Positions 57,187 through 64,000 of a stretch of 64,000 bases of DNA are shown piece by piece. Source of the DNA: Zantedeschia hybrid cultivar (lineage: Eukaryota > Streptophyta > Magnoliopsida > Alismatales > Araceae). Where the stretch lies: NCBI GenBank assembly GCA_030544215.1, contig JARZZO010000016.1, positions 34,246,001 to 34,310,000 on the forward strand. The letters are read 5' to 3'. The position numbers and the translations under genes are program-made. The notes under the pieces are model-generated. The model worked only from the letters and a program-made list of their open reading frames with translations. It was not told the DNA's origin and searched no databases. The stretch's first letter is position 1. Each line of letters begins with the position of its first letter.

Positions 57187-57207
57187 TGGCGATCATGGTA
57201 GGACTTG
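57187..57207 (+). other. Primer binding site of element C
   Basis: TGGCGATCATGGTAGGACTT begins 6 nt after the LTR end, as in element B (TGGCGATCACGGTGGGACTC). A partial copy, TGGCGATCGC, lies about 100 bp earlier inside the LTR (about 57088). Confidence 0.75.
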
Positions 57208-58175
57208 GTCTCGCCATCTTTTAAATCTTTGTTCTTGATTTTATCAATTGGGCACTTACGGTGCACCACTTGTGTCCCTCGGACACACCCTCACCGATAG
57301 GCGAGTTTTTAGTTTAACTGTTATTCTCACGTGCACCACGTGCATACCCTTGCGGCAAGATCTTGCCTCCCCGTTTGATTGATTGAAGAGTTGTGATTGT
57401 GATAAGAAGAATGTGTGGTTGATTGAATGTTTTAGTTATTTACATGATAAATCATCCTGTTAAAAATTAAAATAAAAAAAGATTCGCATGAGCTGATTAT
57501 TTACTGCTTTACCCTGTTAGTTTGAGAGGGAATAAACCTAGAAATTCCTTCTTAATTGTTGATTCTACGCTATGAAAAGCGTCTTGAGACAGCGACACGT
57601 TTCATAACCGCGTCGCCAGAACACGACGCCTTTCAGGCATGCCCTGCTGTCTGCTGCCTGAGGTTCTGCGAGTAGAATAAGTTCTGTTTTGAATAGCGTC
57701 AAGGAACAGTGACGCGATTCAAGCAGATTTTTGTTTTGTTCTCCAGTCCTTGGATTTCTGATTTGATTGCTATTACCCATTACATATTAAGCATTAGAGG
57801 CCATCTCGGCCACAAGTCATACGCACTGGGGGTAACCCCCCCCCTTTTCTCATAGGAACATCTTTCTTGACGTCTTCGCCTCTCTCTGATTGGGTCGGTC
57901 CTTCGATCAGACTAGAGTGGTTGACGTTAAAGATCTCCGTAAGTCCCCAAAATCAAGGTATTCCTCCTTATTCATCAGGCTAGTTGTACCAATTAAAGCC
58001 TTAGAATATAACGGTGGAAATTGAATTGAAACTAGGATCCTACCCGTTGAGTGCGTTGGTGGTTAACAGAATCCAAATAATCCAAAAAGGAATACTAAAA
58101 CAACGTTAAACATCCACTTGTTTGTCTAATCTCTGCACAACTTGTCTGCGAATCTTTGTTGAAAAATCTAATACC
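57208..58175 (+). other. Leader of element C
   Basis: Nearly 1 kb between the primer site and gag. It holds the palindrome cluster at 57571-57722 and no recognised gene. Confidence 0.6.
57571..57722. repeat. Palindromic GACGCG-type repeats, cluster 6 (leader of C)
   Basis: Three copies: ATGAAAAGCGTC...GACACGTTTCAT (about 57571-57605), CCGCGTC...GACGCCTTTCAG (about 57608-57636) and TTTTGAATAGCGTC...GACGCGATTCAAG (about 57687-57722). Confidence 0.82.
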
Positions 58176-60826
58176 ATGTTGCTTCGATCAGGTAGAGATT
58201 TGAGCATGGCTTCAAATGCTCTAATTAACTATGAGAGAGATGCTAATGCCCCTCTTGAATCTGATTATCACTATGAGAACGGGGGAAATGCTAATGCCCC
58301 CCATGATCCCCCTTCTTATTCATCTCAACATGAGGGAAACTCCCATATCCCTCCTATTTTTGTTCATGATCAACATAATTCTGGCATTGATCTTCCTCCG
58401 CATGTGCATGCGGTGTCTAATCCTATCTTTGAGGGAGCCATGAACCCGAATTAACCCTCATCATCCAATCCCTCCGATCTAGTAAACGCTCTGGGAGTTC
58501 TGGCCTCCTATTTGGATCCTTAACAGCTCGAGGCAATCCAATCCATCTTGAAGGGGAAGACGCCTGTGCAGTCTACTGAACCGAATCCTGTGGTTCCCCT
58601 TGTCGTTCCTCAACCTCCTCCCCACCATACCTCTTTCATTCGTCATGCCATGGAAGGCCTTCAGGTTTCAACTTCTCGGCCGGCTGGGCCGCAACTGTCT
58701 TCCTCAAGGCAACCGGTTAGACCGCCTACGCCAACTTATCAAAATGCCCTGGGGCTTGGCGGAAGCGCTGCTGGACCACAACCCTGTTGTCCACCTTGCC
58801 CTACATACTCCAGGCAGCAGGCCTATCATGTTCCACCACCACCTCCTCCTCAGGTTGATCCAATAACTCAAGCTCTACTTGCGAAGATGGAGCGTATGGA
58901 TGAACAGTTCAACAATTTTCAAAAGATGATGGGAGTTAAGGCTGTGCTTGAGATCAGTCTTCCTAATTTGCCTGTGTTTAATTTGCCGCCCTCGGAAATG
59001 CCAGTGTATAGGAAATACAATGGTACTGGCAACCCCTTCACCCACCTGAAGGAGTTCATGTACGAATCAACCTTCTGGCAGAATGACAAGAGGTCGTTGG
59101 CATTCTTGTTCAGGAAATCTTTAGAGGGGCCAGCCCTCGAGTGGTTCTTCTCGTTAGAACCGTCAGAGGTGGAAGATTACGGTATCGTATCGAGAAAATT
59201 TATTCAATGATACTTGGACAGAGTTGCACCGTCTCTGTCCATCATTGATCTAGTTGCTGAGAAAAGGAAGCCCGATGAGGACTTCATCACATTTGCTGAT
59301 AGATGGAGGAGCATGGCGGAGAAGATTAAGGATTATATATCCGAATCTGAACAAGTCAAGATGCTGATTTCTAATGCCAGCCGCCAACACAAGTTGGTCC
59401 TGGCTTTGAACAACCTGACCAACATGGCAGAACTTTATGAGAGGGCGTGTTACTGTCAGAATGCCTTCAAGGATGCTACCTTCTCTAATGTCCTTGATCC
59501 TTTCCGACCAAGCAGACCTCCATCTCGGAAGCCTGCCGTGCCAAACACTCCTAGCACAGGTCCGACAACTGAGGGCACGCTCTCTCACGAGAAGATCAGC
59601 ACCATGAGCAACAATCAGCCCCAGTTCGTGAAAAACCAGCAACCGCCAAGCCAGCAAGGTTATAGACCTCCGAGTCAACAGGGTTATAGACCCCGAACCA
59701 GCAGGGTTACAGACCTCAGCAGCAGCAGTATCAGCAGCCCCCAAACTAGCAGCAGTACCAGCCGCGCACCGCCGATGTACCATAATGTACCTCCCCCAAA
59801 TGATTACAACCAATAGAGGAAACCTCCAAGCCCTAAAAGGGCGACATATCCAGCACTCCCAGAGTCTTTGCTGGACATTTTTAATGCCCTGATGGCAGCT
59901 AATGCCTTAGTCCTGCCCAGAGAAAAGATAGTCTGGCCCCAGAATGGCAACGCTTCCAGATATTACGCTTTTCACATGCAACCTGGACATACAATAGATA
60001 CATGCTTCCAATTCCGAGATTATATGCATGATCTCAACGAACAAGGAGGTATTGATTGAGAGGAGATGAGGAAGTACATATCTGCCTGGAAGGCAAGAAG
60101 ACTTCAACAACAACAACAGCATCAACAACAACAGCAGCAGCAACAACAGAGAGCACCAGCACAGGCGGCAGCACATCCGAACATGGGTATAGTATAGAAC
60201 CCGTTATCGGAGCATCAACATCAGAATCAAATTGCCCCCATCTTGACGAATAGCCAGCCTGAGGCTAATCGAGGGTAGTAGTGGAAGGTAGATGACTCTT
60301 CCTCTATTTACTCAACAGGTCATCAACCGAGCACCGCCGAACAACCGTCACGCCGCATTCTCCGCATACCCAAACCGCAACCCGTCACCATTACACCTGT
60401 ACCAACACCTGCATACCTTCTACCTACACCCATTACACCATCCACCACCACGCCTCCATTAAGCAACCCTCCGCAAGCCAACTATACACCCCTCCTGCCA
60501 TCCAAACCATTACACCGCATACTGTTCCCCACATCACCTACCACAACCACTTACCCCAGTGGCATACAACCATCCAAACCGCTACTCCGTATGCCATTCC
60601 CCACTTCACCCGCACCAACTACTTACCCCTCCACCATCCAACCTTCTAAACCCCTTATCCGCACCCTGCCTTTACCAAACGAACCCACATCATCACCCGC
60701 ATACCAATCCCCCACACCATCTAAACCACCCACTAACCCCGCGGTGCTCAAACTATCACCTGGACCTTCCACGCTTGAAGAACATACACTTCGGAGCGGG
60801 AGGATCTTCAACAAAGTCTTTCCTCA
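58176..60826 (+). pseudogene. gag: Element C gag
   Basis: A single frame from ATG at 58176 broken by in-frame stops at 58452, 58521, 59208, 59814, 60057 and further on. The N-terminus starts MLLRSGRDL. The retrotransposon Gag domain is at 58980-59480 (PVYRKYNGTGNPFTHLKEF, FRKSLEGPALEWFFSL, EDFITFADRWRSMAEK). A family-typical YYAFHMQPGHTIDTCFQFRD segment (knuckle-like) follows at about 59960-60020. After this come a glutamine-rich stretch (about 60100-60165) and a long proline/threonine-rich linker to about 60826. The product would package element RNA. It is inactive because of the stops. Confidence 0.83.
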
Positions 60827-62116
60827 GTGTACAGTCAGAATGGCCCATCACAACCACCAGAGGAAGTTCATAATGATGAGAGTGCACCAGGCACTCAATA
60901 TGACATGTTGAAACAATTAGACAGAACACCGGCACGAATCTCCGTGCTCGAGTTGATCAAGAGATCCAAGACCTATCAGGAAGCCCTGATGGAGTATCTG
61001 CAGAAGGTTATGGTCAATAAAGACGTACCGGTGGAAAAGATCACCACATTGTTAGTTCCTTAGGGGGATCAACCCTCTATTTCATTTCATGCTTCGGAAC
61101 TAGGACCACTAACAGCCAGAACCATGACTTTGAGCATTACGGTCAACATCTGCAAGAAGGCCATAGACGCATGCCTGGTTGACATAGGGGCCTCAATCAA
61201 TGTTCTATCACCAAAGACCCTTGAACTGTGTGGTATACTCAGGGAGAAGTGGCTGCCTCCCCCTATTTCTGTTACAGCCTACGACAATTCTACTCGTTCC
61301 CCTCTGAGAATGATTTATTTGAAGGAAGAATTAGGTCCTGTTTGTCATAACGAAGTCGAGTTCCACATCTTGAAAATCGATCAATCTTTGAAGGGCATTC
61401 TTGGCCGCTCTTACATTAAGTCCCTTGAGGCAATTCCCTCTACAAATCATCAATGCCTCAAATTTCCATACAAGAGACGCATTATTAAAGTTACCAGTAT
61501 GCCGATTCTTGCTACCACTCATTCTTTGAATATCAGGCCGACCTCTTTACTTGGCCAACAACCTTTGTTGTTGGTATTACAGGTTTACCGTCCTGTGGCT
61601 GATCCTTTGAAAGCCAATACGCTTGATTCTTATCCAATTGATGCCATGAAGCGAGGGAAGTGCATGAGTACCCCTGGTTTGAAAATTATGATGAAGGGTG
61701 GCTATCAGCCTGGAAAGGGGCTGGGCACGCAATTGCAGGGCAAAACTACGCCCATTAAAGACAGCCGAAGGACACCTGGTAATGGCCTAGGCTATAGGCC
61801 AAGAAGAGTCAGGCATGACATCGTGCAACAACAAGAAGACGAAGACGGCCAGAAGGTCTGGGAAACAATGTCTACACCATGTAAAGAAGGCCGGGATCCC
61901 TTGACATGGACCCTACATACACATTTTGTCAAGGGACCCATAATCAGTCATGATAATGATAATACGGTGCTGATCACTTCCCAGTTCGATCTCCATGACA
62001 TATATGGAAGGGACCTGGCTAGACACTGCTCAGAATTGCTGACATACCAGTCTTTGGAGGATCTGCGGCAGATGAAAAGGAGGAAATTCCAAGATCTAGA
62101 GTGTGAATGGTACTAA
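60827..62116 (+). pseudogene. pro: Element C protease with G-patch-like tail
   Basis: In another frame than gag, so a shift occurred near 60830. VLELIKRSKTYQEALMEYL precedes the retropepsin. The active site reads LVDIGASINVLSPKTL, with Ile where Thr or Ser is usual (D-I-G). The lineage marker ILGRSYIKSLEAIPSTNHQC follows, then a G-patch-like MKGGYQPGKGLGTQLQGK at about 61690-61740 and a second glycine motif (GNGLGYRPRR). A TAG near 61061 lies between the first part and the protease. The arrangement matches element B's protease ORF. Confidence 0.82.
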
Positions 62117-63237
62117 TGGTTCGACCTGAGGATCTGTACATTGCATTGAACATATTATTCCTTGATCCCTTAAAGCTGAAGTGGCCACCATTGATAGACG
62201 AGTTGATTGAAGGGCCTGGCGCCATTTTTGACAAGAGGATTCTGCTGTCCGAGAAAACAGATGAAGGGGAGCCAGATGACCCCTATAAAGCTGGTCACGC
62301 TACTGATTTTCTCTGGAGAGGAACCTATCCCTCTCGCATTTTCACCCTTCACACTCTATTCCGCACTCTGCTTCTGACCCCGACTTGGTCGCAAGTCATC
62401 ATTGAAGATATTCCATAGGCTCCGTCCATCATGATCACTCTGTCCCCACGGGATCTCATCCCTCAACCTCTTCTCGATCTGGAGAGGATTTATGATTTGA
62501 TTTGGGACATACTACTGTATAATCCCCCCAATCCCTTGGCCTTAATGCCGCTTCCTCCATCACTCCATTGCCCTCCTATTCACATTTATTCTTGCTTTAT
62601 GATTAATACAAATAATTCCAAAAAAAAAAATGCTGATTTGGCAACTTCCTTCTCTCAAATCCTCATTGAGGAAACTTCTTACTTGTCCGACTGTACCCCA
62701 TCGCGTGGGTCATTCGGGCAAGATTCTCTCCTAGACTTGCTTTGTCCCTTCCCTCGGGAGGATTCTCCTGTATTCCCTCATGTACCCCATGATTTTTATC
62801 CTTCTTTGTCCTCATTAGGTCAGGGTAGGGAGTCTAGCGAAGTTAAGGAGTCTAGTTCTAGGCAAGTTAATCAGGTTAGGAAGTCTAGGAAATCCAAGGG
62901 TAGGAGAATCCCAGATAGGTACCTCTAGGATTTAGCTGTTAAATGCCTTTCTTGCTCTCAGATCCCTCTGCTGTTAGAGAATCCTATTCAGATGCCAAAA
63001 GATTGTGGAGATGATGAGTCAATCAATGATGGATATGGGGTGTATGAACTGATACACGAGAAAGACCCCATTGTTGAAGATGAGGAAGATGACGAGGACG
63101 CGGCTGAGGCGTATGCCAGTGGAGTGAAAAGATTTGATGAACCCTTAGCTGCCATAGAAGAGCCTACCAAAGAGATTAATCTAGGGACTAAAGATGAACC
63201 TAAAGTTGTCCTCGTCAGTAAAAATCTTTCTTAAATA
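62107..63237 (+). pseudogene. Pro-RT linker of element C
   Basis: A mostly open stretch in the RT frame with stops near 62416, 62926 and 63232. It overlaps the protease end by about 10 bp. The coding looks genuine (IEGPGAIFDKRILL; acidic EDEEDDEDAAEAY; basic VRKSRKSKGRRIPDRY) but I recognise no domain. In Tat/Ogre elements the region between protease and RT is long and sometimes spliced out, so it may be partly intronic. Confidence 0.5.
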
Positions 63238-64000
63238 GATGAGAAGGCAGTGGTCCAAGTTATTAAGGATTATAAGGACACTTTCGCCCGGAGTTATGAG
63301 GATATGCCGGGGTTAGACTTATCACTAGTGGAACATCAATTGACATTAAAGGATGGAGCTAGCCCAGTTAAACAGAAGTTAAGGCGATTCCACCCATAAA
63401 TGGCTTTGAAGATGAAGGAAGAGGTCGATAAGTTGCATAAAGCCAAGTTTATTAGAGTTATGAAGAAGGATGGGAAGGTCAGAATCTGTATTGACTTTTG
63501 AGATTTGAACCGGGCATGTCCTAAGGATGACTTTCCACTGCCTTATATTGATGTACTCATTGACAATATAATTGGCTATGAAACACTATCATTTATGGAT
63601 GGATTCTCAGGATATAACCAAATCAAATTGGCAGAAGATGATCAAGAAAAGATATTATTCACTACACCTTGGGGAACATATTGCTAAGTCGTGATGCCTT
63701 TTGGATAAAAGAAAGCTAGAGCCACTTACTAGAGGGCTATGATGGCAATATTTCATGACATGATGCACATCGATCTAGAAGTGTATGTGGATGATTTGTT
63801 GGTGAAATTTAAGACTAAGGTTGAGCATGCCAAAGTTTTGGCGAGAGTTCTAGAAAGATCAAGAGAATATCAATTGAAGATGAACCCCAAGAAATGTGTA
63901 TTCGGGGTATCCTCAAGGAAATTACTTGGATTCATTGTCAGTAAACGGGAAATTGAGATCGATCCCAACAAGGCAAAAGCTATTAGAGAAATGCCACCTC
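63238..64000 (+). pseudogene. pol: Element C reverse transcriptase, N-terminal part
   Basis: Ty3/gypsy RT motifs in order: SPVKQKLRRFHP, KEEVDKLHKAKFI, KVRICIDF.DLNRACPKDDF (a stop in place of the expected Arg), PYIDVLIDNIIGYETLSFMD and GFSGYNQIKLAEDD. The catalytic EVYVDDLLVK (YVDD intact) and NPKKCVFGVSSRKLLGFIVS follow. In-frame stops occur near 63397, 63499, 63685, 63706 and 63730. It runs off the window; RNase H and integrase lie to the right. Confidence 0.9.

Larger units (their letters stand above)
55859..64000 (+). mobile_element. 5' part of a Tat-lineage retrotransposon (element C)
   Basis: 5' LTR 55859-57180, primer site, leader with palindromic repeats, gag, protease with G-patch-like tail, a linker, and the start of reverse transcriptase at the window end. 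LTR homology makes it a sister of element A. It is inserted in the 3' LTR of Copia-3; the left duplication would be GTAGG (55854-55858). Coding regions contain many stops, so it is inactive. Confidence 0.88.

Overview
The window is intergenic, repeat-dominated nuclear DNA from a flowering plant. The sequence suggests this because almost every stretch belongs to a plant transposable-element lineage: Ty3/gypsy Tat-type LTR retrotransposons, Ty1/copia elements with ~1.5 kb LTRs and a TGGTATCAGAGCC primer site, a CACTA (En/Spm) DNA transposon, an Au-like SINE and a LINE scrap. I see no ordinary host gene, rRNA, tRNA or CRISPR array.

Left third (1-19690, + strand): the 3' part of a large Tat-lineage element, here called A. 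It opens with the last 39 codons of its pol (integrase tail). An A-rich minisatellite follows, then two antisense genes on the minus strand: a seven-exon plant mobile domain (PMD) gene with a coiled-coil tail (14979 to 1524) and a two-exon PMD/DUF7745-like gene (17022 to 15637). A polypurine tract and a 1.3 kb 3' LTR (18372-19690) close the element. A complete 10,591-bp minus-strand retrotransposon, B (3236-13826, duplication GATAG), sits inside exon 2 of the PMD gene. B encodes gag and protease only. If B and one GATAG copy are removed, the PMD exon again reads in frame (240 codons).

Middle (19691-31575): a CACTA transposon without its left end in the window. It carries a decayed TNP2 transposase gene and a second, many-exon gene joining a Ulp1/C48-type protease to a Ptta/En/Spm transposase domain. 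One intron holds a LINE fragment and a SINE. The element ends in CACTA subterminal hairpins and a TIR at 31575.

Right half (31576-55858): nested copia elements. Copia-1 (gag to reverse transcriptase, 31576-36949) contains a solo LTR (33076-34629) and is cut by Copia-3 (from 36950). Copia-3 contains the complete Copia-2 (38714-48095, duplication GATGG) and another solo LTR (52549-53670, duplication CCATT). Its 3' LTR is cut at 55858 by a second Tat element, C (55859 to the window end: LTR, primer site, gag, protease, start of reverse transcriptase). C belongs to the same family as A, so the two together show both halves of one family.

The most unusual signal is a dispersed ~33-bp imperfect palindrome, roughly AAARRCGTC-N10-GACGCGTTTT, in about 20 copies. 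It occurs in the LTR U3 of A and C just upstream of the TATA box, around the two antisense PMD-type genes, and in the leader of C. I propose it is a family-specific cis-regulatory or structural repeat. Two further points stand out: the antisense gene pair itself, and the repeated hairpins in the leaders of B and of the copia elements.
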